Positions 1 to 7,064 of a stretch of DNA of 11,613 nucleotides are shown here, piece after piece (within the stretch, counting starts at the first letter, position 1; the number at the start of each line of letters is the position of its first letter). Under the pieces are notes generated by a model, which saw nothing but the letters and a program-made list of their open reading frames with translations, searched no databases and was not told where the DNA came from. Position numbers and translations under genes: made by a program. Source of the DNA: an uncultured Mycoplasmatota bacterium (GTDB lineage Bacteria; Bacillota_I; Bacilli_A; RF39; UBA660); assembly GCA_946494345.1 (NCBI GenBank), contig CAMMBX010000027.1, positions 1 through 11,613 on the forward strand, read 5' to 3'.

Positions 1-945
1 ATTTAAAAGTCTAGGTAAAAATATTGATATACCTATAATAACTGCAAATATCGCCGCAACAAGTACTGCCCCTGCCGCTGCATCTTTTGCAACCTTAGCT
101 TTCACCTTTTTCTCATCTGTTACAAGATCAACTACATTTTCTATTGCTGTATTCATAAGTTCTAAAGAAAGAACCAAGGCAAAAAGCACAAAACATACAC
201 CCCACTCTACAAAAGTGATTTTAAAAACAATACCTGCTATTATTACTAATATCATAACAAGAAAATGAATTACCATATTTCTTTCATGTCTTAAAGTGTA
301 CAAAATTCCATTAAATCCATATGATAAAGTCTTAAGTAAAGGTTTTTCTTTTTCTTTAGGCTTAAATGTCTTTTCAAAAAAATAAATTAAAATGATAAGA
401 ATTACTAGTCCTAAAATAACACCACCAACTACATCAGTTACATAATGAACATTAAGTATTAATCTACTTAAACAAATCAAAACGATTAAAGTTGTAAGTA
501 AAGTTGTCCCTATCACTTTGTATTCTTCCTTACATTTACTTTTTCTAAGTAAATATATTAAAAACCCATAATACGTAGTAGCAATTAAACTATGTCCACT
601 AGGAAAACTATAACTAGAAAGTATTTCACTTCCAATTAAAGGTCTCTCTCTTAAAAAGATATTCTTACTAAGTATAATAATACCAGCACTAATTAAAGTA
701 TTAATAATAACAAATATCCTTTCATGATTAGTATTAAGCAAAAATATAAGTACAAGCGTAATAATAATTATCGCTTGACTAGATGCTAGTGATGTTACAA
801 TATTAGAACACACAGTTAAAAAATCTATTTGATTAGTAGATAGTATATTATAGATATTATAATCTATTACTCCTGTTATATCTAAAAGTACACAAATAGT
901 TAGAATAACAAATAAACATAAAAGAATTACTATTTTTTTCTTCAT
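1..945 (-). CDS. PAP2 phosphatase fused to a DgkA-family lipid kinase (3' end cut by window)
   Basis: The frame is open from an ATG at 945 to the window edge: 315 residues and no stop seen. Residues 1-190 form a multi-helix PAP2 domain with all three family motifs: KX6RP (K94 to P102), PSGH (115-118) and SRX5H...D (S160, R161, H167, D171). After a Lys/Glu/Pro-rich linker (about 191-203), residues 204-315 form a DgkA domain with the ELMNTAIE motif (262-269) and the VAKDAAAG stretch. Known PAP2 enzymes remove phosphate from lipid phosphates such as undecaprenyl pyrophosphate. Gram-positive DgkA proteins phosphorylate undecaprenol or diacylglycerol. The fusion therefore joins opposing activities, and I infer a role in membrane lipid-carrier turnover. 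By comparison with the stand-alone DgkA in this window, only a few residues should be missing. An AAGGT ribosome site precedes the ATG, which lies 13 nt after recO, so the genes are probably co-transcribed. Confidence 0.9.
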   Translation of the reverse strand, partial: MKKKIVILLCLFVILTICVLLDITGVIDYNIYNILSTNQIDFLTVCSNIVTSLASSQAIIIITLVLIFLLNTNHERIFVIINTLISAGIIILSKNIFLRERPLIGSEILSSYSFPSGHSLIATTYYGFLIYLLRKSKCKEEYKVIGTTLLTTLIVLICLSRLILNVHYVTDVVGGVILGLVILIILIYFFEKTFKPKEKEKPLLKTLSYGFNGILYTLRHERNMVIHFLVMILVIIAGIVFKITFVEWGVCFVLFALVLSLELMNTAIENVVDLVTDEKKVKAKVAKDAAAGAVLVAAIFAVIIGISIFLPRLLN

Positions 946-958
946 AAATATCACTACC

Positions 959-1696
959 TTATTTTAATTCTATCACATTCTTTAACATTTTTTTACTATT
1001 TAGATAAATTCCTGTATATCTATCATAATAATCCTCTAAAAATTTATTTATTTCCATATTTACTTTAGAATCAACATCTATTTTTGTAATTTTCTCCAAA
1101 TCAACATAGTAATACATTTGTAATAATTTAATCGCTTTATCACTATAATATCCTTCATTTTGATAGCAATCTTTACAAATAAATCCCCCTGCTGTTGGAC
1201 TTAGACTAACTATATTTGTAGTTTTTCCACAGACTGCACAACCTGTAACTATAGGACTAACTCCTAAAAAGTCTAAATATTTAAGTTCTAATATATTAGT
1301 AATAACAGCTGAGTCTAATCCATTTTCTATTTTATCTAAAGCGCTGACTAATAAAGACAATATATATTTATCATTAGATTGTTTAACTACCTGCCTTGTT
1401 AAATCTAAAAGATAAGATGCATACACAACATTCTCTAAATTCATAATAGTCTTAGGATAATCACTAATCACATCAATACTAATTAAGGTTGATAAAGAAT
1501 TCGCTTTATAATAAAAGTGAAAAGTTCCATATACTAATTTTCTAGAACTACCCCTTAATTTACTTCTTAAATTACGGCAACCTTTAGATATAATACCAAT
1601 AAGACCATATTCTTCAGTTAAAACATTTAAAATTTTACTAGAATCACTATAATTAGTCTCGTTTAGAACTAATCCCTTCACGTCTACTATCTTCAT
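959..1696 (-). CDS. recO: DNA repair protein RecO
   Basis: RecO loads RecA onto SSB-coated DNA together with RecR in the RecFOR recombinational repair pathway; it acts in the cytosol. The 245-residue product has the usual length. It begins with the OB-fold region typical of the family (KGLVLNETNYSDSSKILNVLTEE-like opening seen as V-GLVLNE, then YSDSSKIL) and has a C-terminal half with a four-cysteine zinc site, CAVC and CKDC, about 20 residues apart. I chose the ATG at 1696. A GTG at 1705 would add three residues, but it sits only about 2 nt after the AAGGA ribosome site. The start lies inside the end of yqzL, so the two are probably translationally coupled. Gene order era-yqzL-recO matches Bacillus and supports the call. 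Confidence 0.95.
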   Translation of the reverse strand: MKIVDVKGLVLNETNYSDSSKILNVLTEEYGLIGIISKGCRNLRSKLRGSSRKLVYGTFHFYYKANSLSTLISIDVISDYPKTIMNLENVVYASYLLDLTRQVVKQSNDKYILSLLVSALDKIENGLDSAVITNILELKYLDFLGVSPIVTGCAVCGKTTNIVSLSPTAGGFICKDCYQNEGYYSDKAIKLLQMYYYVDLEKITKIDVDSKVNMEINKFLEDYYDRYTGIYLNSKKMLKNVIELK

Positions 1697-1799
1697 TCTT
1701 TTCACTATCCTTACTTTCTTTTATAGACTTTGCTAAAAGAAAATATCTAATATCTCCTGTTTTCTTAAATAAATTCCAAACAACTTCATAATTATTCAT
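1653..1799 (-). CDS. yqzL: YqzL-like small protein
   Basis: A 48-residue protein starts at ATG 1799, five nt after a good AGGTGA ribosome site, and ends at TAA 1653-1655, inside the recO coding region in another frame (overlap of 44 nt with the chosen recO start). The N-terminal half reads like the YqzL family, with a conserved W in VVWNLFKKTGDI followed by RYFLLAK. The C-terminal half is highly charged (Lys, Glu, Ser, Arg). In Bacillus, YqzL is a protein of similar size encoded between era and recO; its function is unknown. Position, size and motif all agree. The long overlap suggests that yqzL translation feeds ribosomes into recO. It is too short to be found by a simple length cut-off. Confidence 0.8.
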   Translation of the reverse strand: MNNYEVVWNLFKKTGDIRYFLLAKSIKESKDSEKNEDSRREGISSKRD

Positions 1800-1839
1800 A
1801 TTTATCACCTATTAATATAATGATTAATAAATAATTTTT

Positions 1840-2730
1840 TTATTCATCTTTACTATCTAAACCAAGTTCTATTAAATATTTCTCTTTATCACGCCAATTT
1901 TCTATTACTTTAACATGTGTTTCTAGAAATACCTTCTTACCTAAAAACTCTTCCATATCATTACGAGCAAGTATCCCAATACGTTTTAACATATTACCAT
2001 TCTTACCAATAATAATTTTCTTTAAGCTTTCTTTATCCACAACAATTAAGACTTGTATATGCACAAGATCATCATATTCTTCATAGTTTTCCACATAACA
2101 GGTAACACTATGTGGAATCTCTTGTTTAGTTAAAAGCATTATTTTTTCTCTAACAAATTCCCCCATAATAAACTTAACAGAGACATTAGTAAGCTCATCA
2201 TTTGTGAATATCACTTCATCAAGAGGTAAATATTTTTTTAATATTTTTATTAAATCATCTATCGCTTTCTTCTTTAAAGCTGATATTGGAATAATTTCAT
2301 CAAAGTCGTACAACTCTTTCGCTTCATCTATTACTTTAAGTAATTTTTCACTACCTACTTTATCTATTTTATTTAAGATTAAGAAAACTTTAGCGTTGTT
2401 ATTTTCTTTAATTTTATTTAAAACAAACTTATCTCCCTTACCTATTCCACTACTTACATCTATAAGTAATAAAATAATATCCGCATTATCAATATTTTGA
2501 TAAGCTTTTTTATTTAAAACACTGCCAAGTTTATTCATCGGTTTATGAATACCTGGAGTATCTATAAAGACAATTTGAGCTTCATCATCTTGATAAATTC
2601 CTTCTATAATATTTCTTGTAGTCCCTGCTTTATCAGTAGTAATAGCAAGTTTCATATTAAGTATTGCATTTAATAATGTACTCTTACCTACATTAGGTCT
2701 TCCCATTATTGATACAACTCCACACTTCAT
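1840..2730 (-). CDS. era: GTPase Era
   Basis: Era is an essential GTPase that binds the 3' end of 16S rRNA and helps assemble the 30S subunit. The 296-residue protein has the usual length and full motif set: G1 GRPNVGKST (10-18), G2 threonines (37-38), G3 DTPG (57-60), G4 NKID (120-123) and G5 SAL (150-152). The C-terminal KH domain has its RNA-binding GKNG loop at 242-245. The ATG at 2730 follows a strong GAGGAGG ribosome site. A candidate promoter lies just upstream (2781-2808), so era-yqzL-recO-PAP2/DgkA could be transcribed separately from the upstream genes. The gap to yqzL is 40 nt. Confidence 0.97.
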   Translation of the reverse strand: MKCGVVSIMGRPNVGKSTLLNAILNMKLAITTDKAGTTRNIIEGIYQDDEAQIVFIDTPGIHKPMNKLGSVLNKKAYQNIDNADIILLLIDVSSGIGKGDKFVLNKIKENNNAKVFLILNKIDKVGSEKLLKVIDEAKELYDFDEIIPISALKKKAIDDLIKILKKYLPLDEVIFTNDELTNVSVKFIMGEFVREKIMLLTKQEIPHSVTCYVENYEEYDDLVHIQVLIVVDKESLKKIIIGKNGNMLKRIGILARNDMEEFLGKKVFLETHVKVIENWRDKEKYLIELGLDSKDE

Positions 2731-2780
2731 AAAAATACCTCCTCTTCTTACAAATATAACAATTCACTAATATCATTTAT

Positions 2781-2808
2781 TTTATAATCAAAACTTTTAC
2801 CTTGCCAA
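2781..2808 (-). promoter_or_regulatory. Candidate sigma-A promoter for era operon
   Basis: On the minus strand, TTGGCA (2808-2803) and TATAAA (2786-2781) are separated by 16 nt, each one mismatch from consensus. Transcription would start near 2774, giving a leader of about 45 nt before era. It lies in a 210-nt gap (2731-2940) in which I see no convincing gene. AT-rich DNA produces chance matches, so this is a prediction only. Confidence 0.45.
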
Positions 2809-2940
2809 ACCCATACAAAGAATATACAAAAAGAATACCTGCATAATAACTTGCTTTCATATTACATTAGTATTTCCTACATATATAGGATTTTTCAAAT
2901 TATTACATTCTATAACAAATTTAATCTCCTAACTTCTTAT

Positions 2941-3522
2941 TTAATTTATTTCTTCATAATTTTTATAATTAATTTCCCCATCTACTAACATTACCACTTT
3001 AGAACCAGATAAAGCATTATCGATATAACTTAAAGCACTACTTCCACTTTTAGGTTTATTAAAAGAAGTTGTTATAAAATATTTTTCCTCTTTAGATTTT
3101 AAATTATAATTATCTTTCAAAAATTTTAAGTAGCTTAAGGCTTGATATCTAACTACTTCTTCTCTAGTCTTAAAACTATTTATCCCACAATTTAAACCAA
3201 ATTTATTTTCTATTAAATTATAACAGTTATTATCTAAATAAATTAAATAAGAATGCGTTGGATAATTATTTTTATATGGCAAAGCAATCATCATAAAAAA
3301 TGTCTCTACTTTATAATTTCTTTCTAAAAAAAATCTTAATAGTTCTACAACATCATAACAATTACCAACCATATTAGTTAACAATTCATCTTTTGATTGT
3401 AATTTATAAGTAGAAAACCATTTTTCATCATCGCCTATATGAATATTACTTTTTCTATCAACATAACCATATTTAATATTATTAATAAACTTAAATAAAT
3501 CATTAGGCCTATAATTACTCAT
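2941..3522 (-). CDS. Transglutaminase-like (papain-fold) hypothetical protein
   Basis: A 193-residue protein without a signal peptide or clear membrane helix. I do not recognise a named family, but the arrangement resembles a transglutaminase-like cysteine fold: GNCYDVVELLRFFLE around Cys55 at the start of a helix, THSYLIY with His90 at the start of a strand, then NLIENKFG with acidic Glu105 in the place usual for the third catalytic residue. The function is not known, and peptidase or amidase activity is an inference. Its ATG shares a base with the dgkA stop (TAATG), and a GGAG site lies within the end of dgkA, so translation is coupled to dgkA. In Bacillus the place between dgkA and era holds cytidine deaminase (cdd); this gene has no resemblance to it. 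Confidence 0.75.
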   Translation of the reverse strand: MSNYRPNDLFKFINNIKYGYVDRKSNIHIGDDEKWFSTYKLQSKDELLTNMVGNCYDVVELLRFFLERNYKVETFFMMIALPYKNNYPTHSYLIYLDNNCYNLIENKFGLNCGINSFKTREEVVRYQALSYLKFLKDNYNLKSKEEKYFITTSFNKPKSGSSALSYIDNALSGSKVVMLVDGEINYKNYEEIN

Positions 3523-3914
3523 TAAAATAACTCCATAATCTTAGGAACAAAAATAATTAAAGAAATAATAAAACATGTAATAGTTAAAACAAACTCTGCT
3601 CCTGATGCTGTATCCTTAGCAATTTTAGCAAGAGGATGAAAATCTTTAGTAACAAGATCAACTACACTTTCTATCGCTGTATTAATAAGTTCAATTGCCA
3701 AAGTTAAACCAATAATTCCAATAACAAACATCCACTCAATTACCGAAATATTAAAATAGAAACTAAAAGCCAATAAAACAATAGAAACAACTAAATGAAT
3801 ATACATACTTTGTTCACTACTATATGCAGCCTTAAGTCCATTACCTGAATTATATATACTAGAAATTATTCTTTTAAATCCAAACTTTTTTTTATTTTTA
3901 TCTAGTGATGCCAT
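3522..3914 (-). CDS. dgkA: Diacylglycerol/undecaprenol kinase, DgkA family
   Basis: A 130-residue membrane protein with three hydrophobic segments, the normal size for the family. The signature ELINTAIESVVDLV and the downstream AKIAKDTASGAEFV are the conserved active-site helices. In Gram-positive bacteria this enzyme phosphorylates undecaprenol with ATP, feeding the lipid carrier back into wall synthesis; Gram-negative homologues use diacylglycerol. I chose ATG 3914, the only start in frame near the AGGAGG site (3932-3927, a long 12-nt spacing); the frame remains open upstream but has no family match there. The start overlaps the end of ybeY by 17 nt, which agrees with the conserved ybeY-dgkA order. 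A second DgkA domain is present in the fusion gene at 1-945. Confidence 0.93.
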   Translation of the reverse strand: MASLDKNKKKFGFKRIISSIYNSGNGLKAAYSSEQSMYIHLVVSIVLLAFSFYFNISVIEWMFVIGIIGLTLAIELINTAIESVVDLVTKDFHPLAKIAKDTASGAEFVLTITCFIISLIIFVPKIMELF

Positions 3915-4347
3915 ATGCTTCCAAAACCTCCTCTTGCTTTTTAAACATAACTTTTGATTCTTCCTCTGTTTCATGATCATATCCAAGCAAATGATAAATA
4001 CCATGAACTGCTAAAAAACATAACTCCCTCTCTAATGAATGACCATACAAAACTGCCTGCTCCTTTGCCTTATCTAAACTAATATAAATATCCCCTAAAA
4101 GTCTAATATTATCAGGAATAACCATACTTTTATCATCTTCTAAAGCAAAACTAATAACATCAGTCGCTCTATCAATTCCTCTATATTCTTTATTTAATTT
4201 ATGAATATAATCATTATCTACAATTATTATACTACAACTAGCATTTTTTAATCTTTCAATTTCGAAAGCTTTATCAGCAACTTTTTCTATTATATCTTTA
4301 TAAGGAAACTCTTCTTTTGTCTCATTATAAATTGCAACTTCATTCAC
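3898..4347 (-). CDS. ybeY: Endoribonuclease YbeY
   Basis: YbeY is a zinc-dependent RNase involved in 16S rRNA 3' maturation and ribosome quality control. The C-terminal part carries the complete metal motif HGIYHLLGYDH, with three histidines, preceded by the family stretch RATDVISFALED and LLGDIYIS. With the GTG start at 4347 the protein has 149 residues, close to the family norm, and begins MNEVAIYN like typical members. The AAAGGA site (4366-4361) is 13 nt away, longer than ideal. A TTG at 4389 would add 14 residues but overlaps the probable -10 box, so I rejected it. The 3' end overlaps dgkA. Confidence 0.93.
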   Translation of the reverse strand: MNEVAIYNETKEEFPYKDIIEKVADKAFEIERLKNASCSIIIVDNDYIHKLNKEYRGIDRATDVISFALEDDKSMVIPDNIRLLGDIYISLDKAKEQAVLYGHSLERELCFLAVHGIYHLLGYDHETEEESKVMFKKQEEVLEAYGITR

Positions 4348-4377
4348 AGTCCAATCACGTTCCTTTCTAATGGTTAG

Positions 4378-4383
4378 ATTATA
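4378..4383 (-). promoter_or_regulatory. Possible internal promoter (-10 box) for ybeY
   Basis: A perfect TATAAT lies 31 nt upstream of the ybeY start in the gap after the VanZ-like gene. A TTAAAA-like sequence about 17 nt further upstream is only a weak -35. A transcript from here would have a very short leader containing the AAAGGA ribosome site. Confidence 0.35.
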
Positions 4384-4401
4384 ACACAAAAAAAGATGGT
4401 T

Positions 4402-5001
4402 TTAAAGTAATGTTATTAAACCAACTAAAAGAATAATAGACACTAAATTTAAAAACCATTCCCTTTGAAACACTTTAGGACACATATCTCCTATCTTTAA
4501 GATAAGAATATATAAGTAATGTCCTAATACTCCTCCCAAAATATTTAACAATATATCATCAATATCAAAAACTCTACCTATCATTAATTGTGTAGTTTCA
4601 ATAGTTAAAGAAGTAAGAACAGTTAAAACAAATATTAATGATAATTTTTTTTCTTTAAAGAAATAACTTGTAAAAAATCCATATGGCAAAAACATAATAA
4701 TATTACCTAAAACATTTTTTAAAAATAGTCTACTTCCAAAATCATATCTAAACATTTCCCTAAATGGAATTAAATTATTACTAGAAATATTATTATTATC
4801 TTGAAAAGTAACAACTTGAAACAAACATAGTATATAGATAATAAAAGATAAGGCAATAAGTTCTTTATAAAAGCAGAACTCTTTTTTATTCTTTACAATA
4901 TCCGCAACTCTTAAAGTAACAGCAACTACTACAGAAATTATAATCATAGGTAAACTAAATTCAAATACATTACCAATAGTACGGCCTAAACTTGAAAACA
5001 T
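4402..5001 (-). CDS. VanZ-like family membrane protein
   Basis: A 199-residue polytopic protein with about five membrane helices. It has the VanZ-like family landmarks: NLIPF (76-80), LGNIIMFLPYG (98-108), SLTIETTQ (131-138), Arg143, then FDIDDILLN (145-153) and LGG. VanZ of the vanA cluster raises teicoplanin resistance, and members of the family are common, mostly uncharacterised, envelope proteins; lipoglycopeptide tolerance here is an inference. The ATG follows a GGCAGTGA ribosome site. It sits 21 nt after yqfD, in the position where phoH and yqfF lie in Bacillus. The final helix (about 185-199) ends right at the C-terminus. Confidence 0.85.
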   Translation of the reverse strand: MFSSLGRTIGNVFEFSLPMIIISVVVAVTLRVADIVKNKKEFCFYKELIALSFIIYILCLFQVVTFQDNNNISSNNLIPFREMFRYDFGSRLFLKNVLGNIIMFLPYGFFTSYFFKEKKLSLIFVLTVLTSLTIETTQLMIGRVFDIDDILLNILGGVLGHYLYILILKIGDMCPKVFQREWFLNLVSIILLVGLITLL

Positions 5002-5022
5002 ATAATCACTGCCTTTCTGCTT

Positions 5023-6201
5023 CTAACTACTTTCTTCTTCTGTTTTTTGGTTTTCTTTCTCTATATCAAAATCTTTTAAAGATTTATAACTAGTTATATC
5101 TTCTTCAACTTTAAAAAATATATCTATATCTATTCTATCAGCATTCTCGCTCTTTTTCAAAACTTTTTCTGATAATACAGTTATATCATTACCTAACTTG
5201 GCTTTTAACTTTTCTATAGCAAGTGGTTTAATATTTTTTTCATAATTTTCACTAAAATTTATATCAGTAGTTTTCACCTCTTCTTTTTTAGTAAAATTAA
5301 TACTAATAGGAAGTAAAGGATGATTATAAATTATTTTTTTAGTATCCATAGAATGCTCATATTTATCAAAATCAGTCAAACTATAATCATCACTTAAAAA
5401 ACTAATTTCTAAGACAGTTTTATTATTGCCAGTTTTCTTTTCTTCATGATAATTAGTTGGTAAACTAAGTGACACTTTATACCAAATTTCTGCATAAACT
5501 TTTCCGATCGCTCTAGTCTTATTAACGATTATTTCATTGTTTCTAATAAGACCACTGATTAAAACATCTCCCTGATTTACATAGGCATTTTTCTTAGTAA
5601 CAACTTCTCCAGATTCTGCTATTATTCTAGTAACCATACCTTTTTTCTTAGCAACTATGTCACGTGGCTCTGATTCTTTTTCTATATCATCCTTAACCCG
5701 TCTAATTAATTTAACTTCATAACTAACACCCTTCTCCTCAATTTCAATCCACTCTATTATATCTTTTTCTTTTTTTAAAATTTTACTCTCAATTTTTTCT
5801 TTATCATTATAACTAACCTTAAAACTATATTTTCTAAGTCCAAATTCTTCTAAATCATTTAATATTATTTCCCTAAGTTCACTATCAGTTTCAACTACTT
5901 TAATAGAAAAAACTAAATTAGTAAGTAAATTAAAAAAGGCAAAGCCAAGTAAAGAAACTATAACAAATAATTTTCTCGTCTTAAGAAAATGAGTAATACT
6001 AACAAGCCCTTTTCTCTTAACTATATCTATTTCATAAGTAGTATTTATCTTTAAAATATTATTATAATCCTCTTCTAAAACTTCAATTATCATATAATCT
6101 TTACATCTTTTTAAAATTTTAAAGCTTATACCGAGTTTAACTAATAACATTATAAAAGTATCTAACCTTTTTCCTGTTATTTTTAATACATAACTACTCA
6201 T
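5023..6201 (-). CDS. yqfD: Sporulation protein YqfD
   Basis: A 392-residue protein matching the YqfD family in size and layout: an N-terminal cytoplasmic domain (about 1-75, with GKRLDTFIMLL), one membrane helix (about 78-98), then a large beta-rich, extracytoplasmic domain with Lys/Glu-rich helices, including DIVAKKKGMVTRIIAESGEVV and the VNQGDVLISG strand motif. In Bacillus it is made in the mother cell under sigma-E and is needed for sporulation; its biochemical role is unknown. The ATG overlaps the yqfC stop by 8 nt and has a GGAG site 7 nt upstream. The C-terminus is rich in Glu and Lys. Confidence 0.88.
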   Translation of the reverse strand: MSSYVLKITGKRLDTFIMLLVKLGISFKILKRCKDYMIIEVLEEDYNNILKINTTYEIDIVKRKGLVSITHFLKTRKLFVIVSLLGFAFFNLLTNLVFSIKVVETDSELREIILNDLEEFGLRKYSFKVSYNDKEKIESKILKKEKDIIEWIEIEEKGVSYEVKLIRRVKDDIEKESEPRDIVAKKKGMVTRIIAESGEVVTKKNAYVNQGDVLISGLIRNNEIIVNKTRAIGKVYAEIWYKVSLSLPTNYHEEKKTGNNKTVLEISFLSDDYSLTDFDKYEHSMDTKKIIYNHPLLPISINFTKKEEVKTTDINFSENYEKNIKPLAIEKLKAKLGNDITVLSEKVLKKSENADRIDIDIFFKVEEDITSYKSLKDFDIEKENQKTEEESS

Positions 6202-6436
6202 ATTTTATCTCCAAGCTCTCTAACTTACCTGAAATGAGTAACTCTTTATCTTCTAATTTATTTAAAGAAAAGTTTCTCCCTTCAAGTGTTATTTTTTTTA
6301 AGGACGCTTTAATAATTATCTTATTAGTCCCTAAAGTTAATATTTTTTCATAATTAGTTATATGAATTTGTTTATCATAGATATCAATATGAAAGTCTAT
6401 TGGATCAAGATAGTTTCTTAAATAGTTATAAACCAT
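6194..6436 (-). CDS. yqfC: Sporulation protein YqfC (YabP/YqfC family)
   Basis: An 80-residue protein with the repeated beta-strand pattern of the YabP/YqfC family: IHITNYEKILTLGTNKIII, then LEGRNFSLNKLEDKELLISGKLESLEI. The IHIxNYxxIL and ELLIxGxLxxLE signatures are typical. Family members are sigma-E dependent sporulation proteins of unknown mechanism, usually encoded directly upstream of yqfD, as here (8-nt overlap). The ATG at 6436 follows an AGGTGAA site. The gene starts 54 nt after rpsU and probably depends on readthrough from the rpsU promoter. Confidence 0.85.
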   Translation of the reverse strand: MVYNYLRNYLDPIDFHIDIYDKQIHITNYEKILTLGTNKIIIKASLKKITLEGRNFSLNKLEDKELLISGKLESLEIKYE

Positions 6437-6475
6437 AAAACTTCACCTAATAAATAATATGTAATTAAAAGAAAA

Positions 6476-6506
6476 AAAGAAAAGAAACATTTAGTCTCTT
6501 TCCTTT
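6476..6506 (-). terminator. Weak terminator or attenuator over the rpsU stop
   Basis: On the minus strand, 6506-6494 can pair with 6488-6476 in a 13-bp stem with two G-U wobbles and a 5-nt loop that holds the rpsU stop codon; a T-rich stretch follows. It is purine/pyrimidine-rich and A-T dominated, so it is probably leaky. It could set a high rpsU to low yqfCD transcript ratio. Confidence 0.45.
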
Positions 6507-6694
6507 CTTCTCTTACGTTCATTTTTACGTGCATTTTTAATGGCTTCTTTTTTAGCCTTTCTTCTTCTAACTCCTGGTTTATCATAAGCGTCATGCTTTT
6601 TAGCTTCAGAAGGGACACCACTTCTTGCAAGTTTTTGTTTATATCTTTTAATCGCACCATCTAGATTTCCATTTTTAACTTGAACTTGTGCCAT
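6491..6694 (-). CDS. rpsU: 30S ribosomal protein S21
   Basis: A 67-residue basic protein, slightly longer than the 57-58 residues of Bacillus S21. It has the family core VKNGNLDGAIKRYKQ and the RSGVPSEAKKHDAYDKPGVRRRKAKKEA region, followed by a Lys/Arg tail. S21 sits on the 30S platform near the anti-Shine-Dalgarno sequence and assists initiation. The ATG follows a GGGAGGG ribosome site at a normal distance, and a good promoter lies 37 nt upstream. It heads the operon, as rpsU does in many Firmicutes. The ribosomal and sporulation genes downstream share its strand. Confidence 0.97.
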   Translation of the reverse strand: MAQVQVKNGNLDGAIKRYKQKLARSGVPSEAKKHDAYDKPGVRRRKAKKEAIKNARKNERKRRKERD

Positions 6695-6730
6695 ACTACT
6701 ATCCCTCCCTTCACTTTTTTTCTACAACTG

Positions 6731-6760
6731 ATTATAACACCTAGAGTATTGATATGACAA
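6731..6760 (-). promoter_or_regulatory. Sigma-A promoter of rpsU operon, extended -10
   Basis: TTGTCA (6760-6755), 18-nt spacer, TATAAT (6736-6731) with a TG extension directly before the -10. Transcription would start near 6724, about 30 nt before rpsU. It is the strongest minus-strand promoter match in the window. Confidence 0.8.
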
Positions 6761-6786
6761 CATTTTTTTATCATTTTTTACATTTT

Positions 6787-6909
6787 TTATAAACTTTCTT
6801 GAACTATAGTCCCTAAAATCACTCCTAAATTATAAAAAGTTAAAACCAATAAACAATTTACCAAACATAAACTAACTAATTTTAAAGTTTTTTTTATTTT
6901 AATGGACAA
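6787..6909 (-). CDS. Possible 40-residue hydrophobic protein, candidate immunity peptide
   Basis: This frame starts at TTG 6909, overlapping the end of the second precursor gene by 16 nt, and stops at TAA 6787-6789. The product has a basic start (MSIKIKKTLK) followed by a hydrophobic stretch of about 28 residues (from LVSLCLVNCL to GVILGTIV), consistent with one membrane helix. A GGGAG motif lies 9 nt before the TTG. No family is recognised. Small membrane proteins encoded beside bacteriocin genes often give self-immunity, and I infer this role from position only. The TTG start and short length make it uncertain; a chance open frame is possible in AT-rich DNA. Confidence 0.4.
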   Translation of the reverse strand: MSIKIKKTLKLVSLCLVNCLLVLTFYNLGVILGTIVQESL

Positions 6910-7064
6910 AGATCACCACTCCCTATTCTTCTAATAGAAGAACCTAATTTACGTCCTGCTAATATTAAAATTTCAATTAAGTCTCCTACATATTTTATCG
7001 CTGTTGAAGTAAGACTAACTCCTCCCTTGATATTCTTTAATTCATTATCTGTTAATTTTCTCAT
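6894..7064 (-). CDS. Double-glycine precursor peptide B (56 aa), bacteriocin-like
   Basis: A 56-residue peptide. The leader MRKLTDNELKNIKGG (15 residues) has the double-glycine cleavage site and the hydrophobic pattern (L4, L9, I12) that C39 peptidases recognise. The predicted mature part is 41 residues: amphipathic and cationic (about six Lys/Arg against three acids), with a GxxxG motif at G37-G41, a second small-residue stretch near G48-G50 and a single Cys53. These traits fit class IIb (two-peptide) bacteriocins, which form membrane-permeabilising helix pairs through GxxxG contacts. The ATG overlaps the stop of precursor A (ATGA) and is preceded by GGAGGTGA. A secreted signal peptide is the main alternative. 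Confidence 0.85.
   Translation of the reverse strand: MRKLTDNELKNIKGGVSLTSTAIKYVGDLIEILILAGRKLGSSIRRIGSGDLCPLK

Noticed and set aside
2204..2500. Plus-strand open frame of 98 codons
   Set aside because: It lies antisense within era, is Ser/Phe/Ile-rich low-complexity sequence, and has no family resemblance.
2777..2860. Possible 27-residue ORF upstream of era
   Set aside because: It has no well-placed ribosome site (an AGGA lies 14 nt away) and overlaps the candidate era promoter; chance is likely.
2875..2895. Palindrome TCCTA/TAGGA followed by five T on the plus strand
   Set aside because: It would terminate plus-strand transcripts, but no plus-strand gene precedes it; the stem is only 5 bp.
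6418..6660. Minus-strand open frame of 80 codons overlapping rpsU
   Set aside because: It is an alternative frame of the Lys/Arg-rich rpsU gene and the gap after it; its composition reflects that gene.
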